Source: Microvirga guangxiensis (lineage in GTDB: Bacteria; Pseudomonadota; Alphaproteobacteria; Rhizobiales; Beijerinckiaceae). Taken from it: DNA of 64,000 nucleotides. The notes beneath the pieces are model-generated. The model worked only from the letters and a program-made list of their open reading frames with translations, searched no databases and was not told where the DNA came from. Shown piece after piece: positions 26,462 through 35,316 of this stretch (its first letter is position 1; each line of letters starts with the position of its first letter). Both the position numbers and the translations under genes were made by a program. Location of the stretch: NCBI RefSeq assembly GCF_900102135.1, contig NZ_FMVJ01000002.1:582242-646241 (forward strand), given 5' to 3'.

Positions 26462-27463
26462 ATGTCCGAGATTGTCGTCAACGCAGTATCGAGAACCTGG
26501 GGCGGTGTTGGCGGCGTCAACCGCATCAGTTTCAAGGCCGATGCGGGGACGCTTCTGGTCCTGCTCGGCCCTTCGGGCTGTGGCAAGTCCACGACGCTCC
26601 GCCTGATCGCAGGCCTGGAGGAAGTTGATTCCGGCACCATCACCATCGGCGGACGGGACGTCACGCATCTCTCGCCGGCGCAGCGCAACATCTCGATGGT
26701 GTTCCAGTCCTATGCGCTCTTCCCCCACCTGAACGTCGCGGAAAACATTATCTTCGGCCTGAAGGTTCGAGGCGTCGGACGTGGCGAGCGCGACGAGCGT
26801 CTCAAGAAAGTGGCGGATATCGTGGGCCTGAGCCATCTGCTCGAGCGCAAACCGTCTCAGCTTTCCGGCGGCCAGCGCCAGCGAGTCGCGCTGGGCCGCG
26901 CCATCATCGCGGAAGCACCTGTTTGCCTGATGGACGAGCCGCTCTCCAACCTCGATGCCAAACTCCGTCACGAGATGAGAACGGAAATCCGAAGCCTGCA
27001 GCAGCGCCTCGGCATGACGATGGTCTATGTCACGCACGACCAGACGGAAGCCATGACCATGGCAGACCGGGTGATCCTGATGCGTGATGGGCATATCGAG
27101 CAGAACGGCGCACCGCACGAACTTTACAACGAGCCGGCAAGCGACTTCACGGCACGCTTCATCGGCACGCCCCCCATGAACCTCATCTCCTGGCATGATG
27201 GCTCCGTTCTCGGAGTGCGTCCTGAGCATATCTCCCTCGTCGAGAGCAACGGCATTCCCGCGACTGTCCAGGCCGTGGAATATCTGGGCGCGGACAGCAT
27301 CATTCTCTGTGACGTAAAGGGCGAAACCGTCTCTGTCCGTCAGACCGGCTATTGCTCGCTGCCTGCTGGTGCACAAGTCGGTCTCGGATGGCAAAACCGT
27401 CACATACATCTGTTTGACAGGGACAGCGGAAAGCGTCGCGTGGGCAGCACTCTGGCCCAGTAA
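26462..27463 (+). CDS. Carbohydrate ABC transporter ATP-binding protein (UgpC/MalK-like)
   Basis: This 333-residue ATPase has Walker A (LLGPSGCGKSTTLRL), Q-loop (MVFQSYALFPHL), signature LSGGQRQRVALGR, Walker B (VCLMDEPLSNLD), the switch His (YVTHDQTEAMTMADR) and a C-terminal OB-like TOBE region (LGVRPEHISL). It belongs to the CUT1 class that moves oligosaccharides or glycerol-3-phosphate. It lies 25 bases after the HAD gene and 76 bases before the binding protein gene, so all are one operon. Confidence 0.92.
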   Translation: MSEIVVNAVSRTWGGVGGVNRISFKADAGTLLVLLGPSGCGKSTTLRLIAGLEEVDSGTITIGGRDVTHLSPAQRNISMVFQSYALFPHLNVAENIIFGLKVRGVGRGERDERLKKVADIVGLSHLLERKPSQLSGGQRQRVALGRAIIAEAPVCLMDEPLSNLDAKLRHEMRTEIRSLQQRLGMTMVYVTHDQTEAMTMADRVILMRDGHIEQNGAPHELYNEPASDFTARFIGTPPMNLISWHDGSVLGVRPEHISLVESNGIPATVQAVEYLGADSIILCDVKGETVSVRQTGYCSLPAGAQVGLGWQNRHIHLFDRDSGKRRVGSTLAQ

Positions 27464-27539
27464 GGCTTTCCTCTGAAAGAGCGCAGGCGGTGGAAGGCCG
27501 CAGGCGTACGGCTTCTAAATAACCCGAAGGGGGAGGACA

Positions 27540-28820
27540 ATGAAGTTCAAGACGAAAGCCCTGCTCACGGCAGGATTCATGACGCTGGCCAGCCTCGGCG
27601 CCGGCACTGCTCAGGCGGTCGACCTGACCATGTATTATCCTGTTGCAGTCGGTGGTCCTGTCACGAAGGTCATCGATGACATGGTCCAGCAGTTCCATAA
27701 GGAAAATCCGGACATCAAGGTCGAGTCCGTTTATGCGGGCAACTACACCGACACCATGACCAAGGCCATGACCGCCATGAAGGGCGGCCAGCCGCCGCAG
27801 CTGTCGGTTCTGTTCTCCACCGATCTCTTCACGCTCATGGACGAGAAGGCCATCGTGCCGATCGATGAGATCCCCGGCGCCGACAAGGAATGGTTGAACA
27901 GCTTCTACCCGGCCTTCATGGAAAACGGCCGCGTCGAGGGCAAGACCTGGAGCATTCCGTTCCAGCGCTCCACCATCGTGCTCTACTACAATAAGGACGC
28001 TTTCAAGGAAGCAGGCCTCGATCCCGAGAAGCCGCCGACAACCTGGGCCGAAATGGCCGAGATGTCGAAGAAGCTCGTGAAGAAGGATGCATCCGGCAAC
28101 GTGAGCCGCTGGGGCGTTGAAATCCCCTCCACGGGTTACGGCTACTGGATGCTTCAGGCACTCGCCATCGAGAACGGCCAGAAGCTCATGAACGAGGCCG
28201 GCAATCAGGTTTCCTTCAATGCGCCGAAGACCGTCGAAGCCCTGCAGTACTGGGTCGATCTCGCGGCCAAGGAAGGCGTGATGCCCAAGGGCGCCGTGGA
28301 ATGGGGCACCCTGCGCACGGACTTCCTCGAAGGCAAGACCGCCATGATGTGGCACACCACGGGCAACCTGACAGCAGTGAAGGAAGCCGCCAAGTTCAAC
28401 TTCGGCGTCGCCATGCTCCCGGCAAAGGAGCGTCGCGGCTCTCCGACCGGCGGCGGCAACTTCTATGTGTTCAAGAGCGCAAGCCCTGAGCAGCAGCAGG
28501 CTGCTGTGAAGTTCATCAAGTGGATGACCGCTCCCGAGCGCGCTGCCGACTGGAGCATCAAGACCGGCTACGTCGCCGTGACTCCCGCAGCCTATGAGAC
28601 GGAAGTCATGAAGAACTACGTCAAGGACTTCCCGCAGGCTCTTGTCGCGCGTGATCAGCTGGAGCATGCCGTTGCCGAACTCTCGGTCCACGAAAACGGC
28701 CGCATCTACAAGATCATGAACGATGCGATCCAATCGGCCTTGACCGGTGCGCAGACCCCACAGGAAGCTCTCGACGGCGCCCAGAAGCAGTCCGAGCGTT
28801 TCCTCAGCCGCTACAAGTAA
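27540..28820 (+). CDS. Sugar/glycerol-3-phosphate-type ABC transporter substrate-binding protein
   Basis: This 426-residue periplasmic binding protein (UgpB-like, extracellular family 1) starts at ATG 27540 after GGGGGAGGA, with signal peptide ending GTAQAVD. It contains MYYPVAVGGPVTKVIDDMVQ, FHKENPDIKVESVYAGNYTD and MTKAMTAMKGGQPPQL, the TWSIPFQRSTIVLYYNKDAF segment and GGGNFYVFKSASPEQQQAA near the C-terminus, typical of the UgpB class. It should bind a sugar, polyol phosphate or related diester. A short GC-rich hairpin lies after its stop, consistent with higher expression than the permeases. Confidence 0.92.
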   Translation: MKFKTKALLTAGFMTLASLGAGTAQAVDLTMYYPVAVGGPVTKVIDDMVQQFHKENPDIKVESVYAGNYTDTMTKAMTAMKGGQPPQLSVLFSTDLFTLMDEKAIVPIDEIPGADKEWLNSFYPAFMENGRVEGKTWSIPFQRSTIVLYYNKDAFKEAGLDPEKPPTTWAEMAEMSKKLVKKDASGNVSRWGVEIPSTGYGYWMLQALAIENGQKLMNEAGNQVSFNAPKTVEALQYWVDLAAKEGVMPKGAVEWGTLRTDFLEGKTAMMWHTTGNLTAVKEAAKFNFGVAMLPAKERRGSPTGGGNFYVFKSASPEQQQAAVKFIKWMTAPERAADWSIKTGYVAVTPAAYETEVMKNYVKDFPQALVARDQLEHAVAELSVHENGRIYKIMNDAIQSALTGAQTPQEALDGAQKQSERFLSRYK

Positions 28821-28884
28821 TCCAGCCTCGGTGCTGCGGCGGGTCCCCGCCGCAGCACATCGTTTGATCGCGCAGGAGAATGCG

Positions 28885-29802
28885 ATGGTATCCGCCGTCA
28901 TGAGTGCTGTTGAATCCAAGGCCATCAGGCGCAGGAATTGGCAGACCAACATCAATGCTTGGCTGCTCCTGCTGCCGGCCGTCGTTCTCCTGGCAGCCTT
29001 TACCCATTATCCGATCCTCTCCACGATCTATCACAGCTTCCACTCGCTGAGCCGAGGCGGCACATCCGAGTTCGTGGGCCTGGAGAACTACACCTTCATG
29101 CTGGAGGACGACGTCTTCTGGCAGGTTCTGCGCAACAACATCATCTTCGCCCTCGCCACCGTGCCGACCAGCATCGGACTCGCGCTTCTGATGGCCGTCT
29201 GGGTGGACAAGAAGATGGCCGGACGCTCCTTCCTGCGCCTTGCCTTCTTCACGCCGACTGTTCTTCCCATGATCGCGGTGGCGAACATCTGGCTGTTCTT
29301 CTACACCCCCGGCTATGGCCTGCTCGACCAGTTCCTGAAGAGCCTTGGCTTCTCGGGCCATAACTGGCTTGGCGACCCCTCCACCGTCATGAGCTGCCTC
29401 GCTGTCATGGTGGTCTGGAAGGAAGCCGGCTTCTTCATGATCTTCTATCTCGCGGCTCTGCAGACCATTCCGCCCGAGTTGAAGGAAGCCGCACAAGTCG
29501 AAGGTGCGAGCCGGTGGTATTTCTTCCGCCGCGTGACGCTGCCGCTTCTCATGCCGACGACCCTGTTCATTTCGATCAATGCGCTGATCAACTCCTTCAA
29601 GCTCGTCGATCAGCTCGTCATCATGACCAAGGGCGGACCGAACAACGCGAGCTCGCTCCTGCTCTACTACATTTACGAAGTCGCCTTCACATTCCAGGAC
29701 ACGGCTTTTGCCGCAACTCTGACAGTCACCCTGATCGCAATTCTGGCTGGCGTGGCCCTCACCAAGTTCGTCTATCTCGACCGCAGGATTCACTACCAAT
29801 GA
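28885..29802 (+). CDS. Sugar ABC transporter permease (UgpA/MalF-like)
   Basis: This 305-residue inner-membrane protein starts at ATG 28885 with AGGAGA six bases upstream. It shows six hydrophobic segments and the EAA loop PPELKEAAQVEGASRWYFFR near residue 205. The INAWLLLLPAVVLLAAFTHY and NYTFMLEDDVFWQVLRNNII segments are typical of UgpA. It pairs with the following permease, whose ATG overlaps its stop by four bases. Confidence 0.92.
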   Translation: MVSAVMSAVESKAIRRRNWQTNINAWLLLLPAVVLLAAFTHYPILSTIYHSFHSLSRGGTSEFVGLENYTFMLEDDVFWQVLRNNIIFALATVPTSIGLALLMAVWVDKKMAGRSFLRLAFFTPTVLPMIAVANIWLFFYTPGYGLLDQFLKSLGFSGHNWLGDPSTVMSCLAVMVVWKEAGFFMIFYLAALQTIPPELKEAAQVEGASRWYFFRRVTLPLLMPTTLFISINALINSFKLVDQLVIMTKGGPNNASSLLLYYIYEVAFTFQDTAFAATLTVTLIAILAGVALTKFVYLDRRIHYQ

Positions 29803-30608
29803 GACAAAAAGATCATTCGGTCGAAACCATCGCTGCCTGGGCTCTGGCGCTGCTGTGGCTATTGCCGCTGGCATACAGCCTGTGGAGTGCGTTCCATCCC
29901 TCCGAGTATGCGACGCGCTTCGACCTCACCGCCCCGCTGACGCTCGACAACTTCGTCAGGGCCTGGAACCAGGCGCCGTTCGCGCGCTACTACCTCAACA
30001 CCCTGATGCTAGTGACAATGGTGCTCGCCTGCCAGCTCGTGATTGCCACGCTGGCGGCCTATGCCTTTGCGCGCTTCAAGTTCTTCGGGCGCGATGTTCT
30101 GTTCGCGCTCGTGCTCGTGCAGCTCATGATCATGCCGGACGTGCTGATCGTGGAGAATTACCGCGTCATCAGCGGGCTCAACCTGCTGGATACGATTCCG
30201 GCCATCGGCCTGCCCTACTTCGCCTCGGCTTTCGGCATCTTCCTGCTGCGCCAGACCTTCAAGGGCGTTCCGAACGAGCTCGTGGAAGCCGCGCGCGTGG
30301 AAGGCGCATCCTCGTTCGGCGTGCTCTGGCGCGTCTTCGTGCCGCTCGGCAAAACGACGTACATCGCCTTCGGTCTCGTCTCCGTGAGCTACCATTGGAA
30401 CAACTTCCTCTGGCCGCTCATCGTGACAAACTCGGTTGAGAGCCGTCCGCTTACAGTGGGCCTCGCCGTGTTCGGCGCGCCAGAAACCGGCGTCGACTGG
30501 TCCGTGATCACGGCAGCGACCGTCATGACCATGGCGCCGTTGCTCCTCGCCTTCCTTCTGTTTCAGAAGCAGTTCGTCCAGTCCTTCATGAGGGCAGGTA
30601 TCCGCTGA
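29799..30608 (+). CDS. Carbohydrate ABC transporter permease (UgpE/MalG-like)
   Basis: This 269-residue second permease starts at ATG 29799 (ATGA overlap). It has six membrane segments, the EAA loop PNELVEAARVEGASSFGVLW and the early LDNFVRAWNQAPFARYYLNT segment that marks UgpE-class proteins. It completes the importer. The next gene, an EEP-family enzyme, overlaps it by one base. Confidence 0.92.
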   Translation: MRQKDHSVETIAAWALALLWLLPLAYSLWSAFHPSEYATRFDLTAPLTLDNFVRAWNQAPFARYYLNTLMLVTMVLACQLVIATLAAYAFARFKFFGRDVLFALVLVQLMIMPDVLIVENYRVISGLNLLDTIPAIGLPYFASAFGIFLLRQTFKGVPNELVEAARVEGASSFGVLWRVFVPLGKTTYIAFGLVSVSYHWNNFLWPLIVTNSVESRPLTVGLAVFGAPETGVDWSVITAATVMTMAPLLLAFLLFQKQFVQSFMRAGIR

Positions 30609-31450
30609 TGAAGCTCGTCACCTGGAACATTCAGTGGGGCCTCGGCTGCGACGGCAAGGTCGATCTCAACCGCATCGTCGAGACCGCGAAAGCACTCAGC
30701 GATGCGGATGTGTTCTGCTTCCAGGAGATCTCGCACGGATTTGCTCCGCATGACGGCGGTGAGGACCAGCCCGCGATCCTCAGCGATCTTCTGCCCGGCT
30801 ACACCCCCATCTTCCGCCCCGCCGTCGAGCGGCGCGACGGGAATGGCCGCCCGCAGGTCTTCGGCAACATGATTCTCTCGCGCCTGCCCGTGCTGGAGAT
30901 CACAAGCCACATGCTCCCGTGGCCCGCAACGGAATGCCGAAGCATGCAGCGTCAGGCCCTCGAAGCCATTGTCGCAACGAGCTTCGGTCCGGTGCGCGTC
31001 ACCACCTGCCATCTCGAGTATCACTCCGTCGAGCATCGGCAAGCTCAGGTCGAACACATCCGCGCCGTGCACGAGACCAACGAGAAACGGAGCAGGCTCA
31101 AGCATCGCGATACGTCGGAAGGGCCCTACCGCACTCTTGCCGCGCCTGTCGGCTCCATCGTCTGCGGCGACTTCAATCTCGGCCCTGACGATCCGCTCCA
31201 CGCTGAAATGCGAGCGTCCTTCGCCTCAGGCATTCCGGCCTTCGTGGATGCGTGGGCGATCAAGCATGGCGATGCGCCCCATGCACCCACGACAGGCGTT
31301 GCCGATTTCAAGCAATGGCCGCAGGGTCCCCATTGCCGCGACTACATCTTCGTGACGGAAAATCTGGCGGATCGGATCACCGACCTGCGCGTCGATGTGG
31401 AAACCATTGCGTCCGACCATCAGCCAGTCTCCATCACCCTCCGGGACTAA
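30608..31450 (+). CDS. Endonuclease/exonuclease/phosphatase family enzyme
   Basis: This 280-residue Mg-dependent phosphoesterase has the EEP fold hallmarks: TWNIQWG (Asn at residue 7), CFQE (metal Glu), NMILSRLPV, ATSFGPVRVTTCHLEYHS, CGDFNLGPDD and the terminal catalytic SDHQP. It has no signal peptide, so it acts in the cytoplasm. Translational coupling (ATGA-type overlap) to the Ugp-like permease makes it a metabolic enzyme of that operon, not a DNA nuclease: it likely cleaves a phosphodiester or phosphomonoester in the imported substrate (inference). A strong terminator follows. Confidence 0.88.
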   Translation: MKLVTWNIQWGLGCDGKVDLNRIVETAKALSDADVFCFQEISHGFAPHDGGEDQPAILSDLLPGYTPIFRPAVERRDGNGRPQVFGNMILSRLPVLEITSHMLPWPATECRSMQRQALEAIVATSFGPVRVTTCHLEYHSVEHRQAQVEHIRAVHETNEKRSRLKHRDTSEGPYRTLAAPVGSIVCGDFNLGPDDPLHAEMRASFASGIPAFVDAWAIKHGDAPHAPTTGVADFKQWPQGPHCRDYIFVTENLADRITDLRVDVETIASDHQPVSITLRD

Positions 31451-31455
31451 AAGGA

Positions 31456-31486
31456 AAAGCCGGGCTTCAGAAAAGCCCGGCTTTCT
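31456..31486. terminator. Rho-independent terminator, shared by EEP operon and gabD
   Basis: A perfect 10-bp stem (31458-31467 with 31473-31482) and five-base loop, with A-rich and T-rich sides, lie between the convergent EEP and gabD genes. Confidence 0.88.
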
Positions 31487-31489
31487 TTG

Positions 31490-32977
31490 TCACATACCGG
31501 CGAGGCAGACGTATTTGATTTCGAGGAAGCCCTCGATGCCGTATTTGGAGCCCTCACGTCCGAGCCCCGACTGCTTGATGCCACCAAACGGCGCCATCTC
31601 GTTGGCCAGCGCCGGCGTGTTCACGCCCACCATCCCGCTCTCCAAAGCCTCCGCCACGCGCCACACCCGGGCCATGTCCTTGGCGTAGAAGTACGACGCC
31701 AGTCCGAACTCCGTGTCGTTGGCCATCGCGATCACATCCTCCTCGTCCTTGAACGTGATGATCGGAGCAAGCGGCGCGAAGGTTTCTTCCTTCGTCACCT
31801 TCATGCTCTGGGTGATGCCCGTCATCACCGTGGGCTCGAAGAACGTGCCGCCCAGATCCGACCGCTTGCCGCCCACCAGCACCCGGCCGCCCTTCGACAG
31901 CGCGTCCTGCAGGTGGTCCTCCATCTTGGCCACAGCGCGATCGTCGATCAGCGGCCCCATGGTCACGCCCTCCTCCGTGCCCCGCCCGAGCCGCAGGCTC
32001 GTGGCCTTGGCGGCGAGCTTCTCGGCAAAGGCCTCGGCTACGCTCTCCTGCACATAGATCCGGTTGGCGCACACGCAGGTCTGGCCGGCATTGCGGAACT
32101 TCGAAGCCGTAGCGCCCTCCACCGCCGCATCGAGATCGGCATCGTCGAACACAATGAAGGGGGCGTTGCCGCCAAGCTCCAGCGACAGCCGCTTGATGCT
32201 GTCACCGGCCTCCCGCATCAGCCAGCGGCCCACATTGGTCGAGCCGGTGAACGTGATCTTGGCCACCTTCGGATTGCGGCAGAACTCCTCGCCGATGGGC
32301 TTGGCCTCGCTGGTCGTGATCACCGAGAACGCGCCCTTGGGCACCCCGGCCCGTTCGGCCAGCACCGCGAGCGCGAGTGCCGAGAGCGGGGTCTGGGCGG
32401 CGGGCTTGAGCACCATGGTGCAGCCGGCGGCCAGCGCCGGGCCCACCTTGCGGGTGATCATGCCATTCGGGAAGTTCCAAGGCGTGATGGCCGCGCACAC
32501 GCCCACAGGCTGCTTGAGCACCAGGATGCGCTGGCCGGCATTGGCGCCGGGAATGATGTCGCCGTCGATGCGCTTGGCCTCTTCGGCGAACCACTCGATG
32601 TAAGCCGCGTTCGAGATCACCTCGCCCTTGGCCTCGGCGAGCGGCTTGCCCTGCTCGGTGGTGAGGATCAAGGCCAGATCATCGGCATTCTCAATAATGA
32701 GGTCGTACCATGCCTTGAGGATCCGGCTGCGCTCCTTGGCGGTGCGCTTGGCCCACTCCTTCTGCACCGCATGGGCCGTGTCGATGGCCCGGCGGGCGTC
32801 CTCTGCCCCGAGATCGGGCACATGGGCGATGAGCGCGCCATCGAAGGGATCGGTGACGGGAATGGTCTTGCCCCCGGAGGCATCGGTCCACTCGCCGGCC
32901 ACATAGGCCTGCGACACCAGCAAGGATGCATCCTTCAAAGCGGGGACACGGCGGTCCGGAAAATTATGCGCAGTCAT
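31490..32977 (-). CDS. gabD: NAD(P)-dependent succinate-semialdehyde dehydrogenase
   Basis: This 495-residue aldehyde dehydrogenase has the cofactor and catalytic motifs ITPWNFPNGMITRKVGPALA, FTGSTNVGRWLM, the catalytic Glu in LSLELGGNAPFIVF and the nucleophile Cys in FRNAGQTCVCANRIYVQ. The opening and AGANAGQRILVLKQPVGV region match GabD, which converts succinate semialdehyde to succinate in GABA breakdown. Related aldehydes are possible. It starts at ATG 32977 after GGAGCC and is convergent with the EEP operon. Its third codon positions are almost all G or C, a stronger bias than most neighbours, which suggests strong expression or import from a higher-GC relative. Confidence 0.9.
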   Translation of the reverse strand: MTAHNFPDRRVPALKDASLLVSQAYVAGEWTDASGGKTIPVTDPFDGALIAHVPDLGAEDARRAIDTAHAVQKEWAKRTAKERSRILKAWYDLIIENADDLALILTTEQGKPLAEAKGEVISNAAYIEWFAEEAKRIDGDIIPGANAGQRILVLKQPVGVCAAITPWNFPNGMITRKVGPALAAGCTMVLKPAAQTPLSALALAVLAERAGVPKGAFSVITTSEAKPIGEEFCRNPKVAKITFTGSTNVGRWLMREAGDSIKRLSLELGGNAPFIVFDDADLDAAVEGATASKFRNAGQTCVCANRIYVQESVAEAFAEKLAAKATSLRLGRGTEEGVTMGPLIDDRAVAKMEDHLQDALSKGGRVLVGGKRSDLGGTFFEPTVMTGITQSMKVTKEETFAPLAPIITFKDEEDVIAMANDTEFGLASYFYAKDMARVWRVAEALESGMVGVNTPALANEMAPFGGIKQSGLGREGSKYGIEGFLEIKYVCLAGM

Positions 32978-33268
32978 GGAAGGCTCCAGGCTCGATAAGG
33001 GAAAATGATGGAAGGGATATAGGCATCCCTCCTCAGCCTGAACACCACACTTGGCGCCGGTCTGGGTTGTCGCCAGCTATGGGAAGGGAATCCTGGCCAA
33101 AATCGTGACGGAGCGAAAGAGTTGCGACTTAAGGATGAAGCTCAATCGCATTGCTTAGGCGTGCGGCGCCGTTACCTTGTGTTGACCGGTTCCATGGGGG
33201 GTTTCACCATGCGGCCCGATATACGGCAGGACCAACCTGCCTTTCCGACAACAATGGGAAGGAAGACG

Positions 33269-34477
33269 ATGCGAGTTCTCAAGCCAATCCTGTTCGCCCT
33301 CAGCTGCACTGTGGCAGCACAGGCGGCCTACGCCCAGAATATCTCCGACAACGTGGTGAAGATCGGCATCCTCAACGATCAATCCGGCGTCTATGCGGAT
33401 TTCGGCGGAAAATCTTCCGTGGCAGCGGCTCAAATGGCCGTTGAGGACTTCGGCGGCAAGGTCAACGGCGCCTCGATCGAGGTCGTGAACGCCGATCACC
33501 AGAACAAGCCGGACGTGGCCTCCAGCATCGCCCGTCAATGGTACGATGCCGATAAGGTCGATGCCATCATGGAGCTGACCACCTCTTCCGTCGCGCTCGC
33601 GGTTCAGGGTCTCTCGAAGGAGAAGAAGAAGATCACCATGACCACCGGTGCGGCAACGACCGAGCTCACCGGCAAGCAGTGCTCGCCTTACGGCTTCCAC
33701 TGGGCCTATGACACTCATGCTCTCGCTGTCGGCACCGGCGGCGCGCTGGTGGAAAACGGCGGCAACAAGTGGTTCTTCCTCACCGCCGACTACGCCTTCG
33801 GCTACTCCCTCGAGGAGCAGACCTCGAAGTTCGTGAAGTCGAAGGGTGGTCAGGTTGTCGGCTCCGTGCGCCATCCGTTGGCCGCTACCGACTACTCGTC
33901 CTTCCTGCTCCAGGCTCAGAGTTCCGGCGCCAACGTCATCGGTATGGCCAATGCCGGCCTCGACACCGCAAACGCCATCAAGCAAGCCGCCGAGTTCGGC
34001 ATTACCCAGGGCGGAACGCGCCTCGCTGCGCTTCTCTTCACCCTTGCCGAAGTGAAAGGCCTGGGCCTCCAATCCGCTCAGGGTCTGACGCTCACCGAAG
34101 GCTGGTATTGGGACCAGAACGACGAGAACCGTGCCTTCGCCAAGCGCTTCCAGGCCAAAACCGGCAAGATGCCCAACATGATCCATGTGGGCACCTATTC
34201 GACCGTGATGCAGTACCTGAAGGCTGTGCAGAAGGCCGGAACGGACGAGACGGAAGCCGTCGCCAAGGCCCTGCATGAGATGCCGGTCCAGGACGCTTTC
34301 ACCAAGAACGGCAAGGTCCTGCCCAACGGCCGCATGGTCTACGACATGTATCTCTTCCAGGTGAAGAAGCCGGAAGAGAGCAAGAGCGAATGGGACATGT
34401 ACAAGCAGCTCGCCACCATCCCCGGCGACCAGGCCTACATGAAGGCTGCCGAGAGCGGCTGCCAGCTGACCCAGTAA
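33269..34477 (+). CDS. Branched-chain amino acid-type ABC transporter substrate-binding protein
   Basis: This 402-residue Peripla_BP_6 protein has a signal peptide (MRVLKPILFALSCTVAAQAA, cleavage near YAQ) and begins ISDNVVKIGILNDQSGVYAD in the mature part. It carries GAATTELTGKQCSPYGFHW and LTADYAFGYSLEEQT. Members bind branched-chain amino acids, amides, urea or aromatic acids; the ligand is unclear. An upstream ATG at 33254 lacks a signal-peptide-like start and lies on the ribosome-binding site GGAAGGA, so I chose 33269. It heads the ABC genes at 34.5-37.9 kb. Confidence 0.9.
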   Translation: MRVLKPILFALSCTVAAQAAYAQNISDNVVKIGILNDQSGVYADFGGKSSVAAAQMAVEDFGGKVNGASIEVVNADHQNKPDVASSIARQWYDADKVDAIMELTTSSVALAVQGLSKEKKKITMTTGAATTELTGKQCSPYGFHWAYDTHALAVGTGGALVENGGNKWFFLTADYAFGYSLEEQTSKFVKSKGGQVVGSVRHPLAATDYSSFLLQAQSSGANVIGMANAGLDTANAIKQAAEFGITQGGTRLAALLFTLAEVKGLGLQSAQGLTLTEGWYWDQNDENRAFAKRFQAKTGKMPNMIHVGTYSTVMQYLKAVQKAGTDETEAVAKALHEMPVQDAFTKNGKVLPNGRMVYDMYLFQVKKPEESKSEWDMYKQLATIPGDQAYMKAAESGCQLTQ

Positions 34478-34557
34478 TCCAAGCAGTAACGGAGCGGGGA
34501 CGGCTCACGCCGCCCTCGCTCTTTCATTCTCATTCATCGTTCGGGATCAACGGCCGC

Positions 34558-35316
34558 ATGGTCAGTACTCAACCGATTTTGAGCGCCACAGGCCTCACCA
34601 TGGAATTTCGCGGCTTCGTCGCGGTGAAGGATGTGACGCTGTCCGTCAACGAAGGAACGATCCATGCCTTGATCGGCCCGAATGGCGCCGGCAAGACCAC
34701 GGTCTTCAACCTTCTCACCAAGTTTCTCACACCGACGCGGGGGCAGATCAGCTTTCGCGGCAACGACATCACCGGGCTGAAGCCTGCCGAAGTGGCGCGC
34801 CTCGGCCTCGTGCGTTCGTTTCAGATCTCAGCGGTCTTTCCGCATCTGACCGTGCTCGACAATGTGCGCGTGGCACTGCAGCGTCCGAAGAATCTCGCTA
34901 CCCAGTTCTGGCTTCCCTTCAGTAGCCTCTCGGTTCTCGACGATCGTGCGCTGGAACTGATCGATGCGGTCAATCTCTCCGCCTATGCGCATCTCACAGC
35001 CTCGGAACTGTCCTATGGCCGCAAGCGCGCGCTCGAGATCGCCACGACGCTTGCCCTCGATCCCGCAATGCTCCTTCTCGACGAGCCGATGGCCGGCATG
35101 GGACATGAAGATATCGGACGCATTGCCGACCTGATCAGGCGCGTCGCCAAGAACCGCACCGTGCTCATGGTGGAGCACAACCTGAATGTCGTGGCGGATC
35201 TGTGCGATCGCGTCACCGTTCTCGCTCGCGGCGAGATCCTCTCCGACGGGTCCTATGCAACCGTCAGCGCCGATCCGCGCGTGCGTGAAGCCTATATGGG
35301 GACTGAGCATGAGTAA
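34558..35316 (+). CDS. Branched-chain amino acid-type ABC transporter ATP-binding protein (LivG-like)
   Basis: This 252-residue ATPase subunit has Walker A (LIGPNGAGKTTVFN), the LivG-type signature ASELSYGRKRALEIATTL (in place of SGGQ), Walker B (MLLLDEPMAGM) and the switch His (VLMVEHNLNVV). ATG 34558 fits the family start. The following LivF-like gene overlaps it by 8 bases. It powers uptake of the ligand bound by the upstream Peripla_BP_6 protein. Confidence 0.92.
   Translation: MVSTQPILSATGLTMEFRGFVAVKDVTLSVNEGTIHALIGPNGAGKTTVFNLLTKFLTPTRGQISFRGNDITGLKPAEVARLGLVRSFQISAVFPHLTVLDNVRVALQRPKNLATQFWLPFSSLSVLDDRALELIDAVNLSAYAHLTASELSYGRKRALEIATTLALDPAMLLLDEPMAGMGHEDIGRIADLIRRVAKNRTVLMVEHNLNVVADLCDRVTVLARGEILSDGSYATVSADPRVREAYMGTEHE

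Noticed and set aside
27300-28955. Long frame (551 codons) antisense to the sugar-binding protein
   Set aside because: The sense frame is a clear UgpB-type protein; the antisense frame has no family resemblance and its composition mirrors GC-rich coding DNA.
31487-32998. Long frame antisense to gabD (503 codons)
   Set aside because: GabD motifs are complete on the minus strand; the plus frame is a shadow due to extreme third-position GC.
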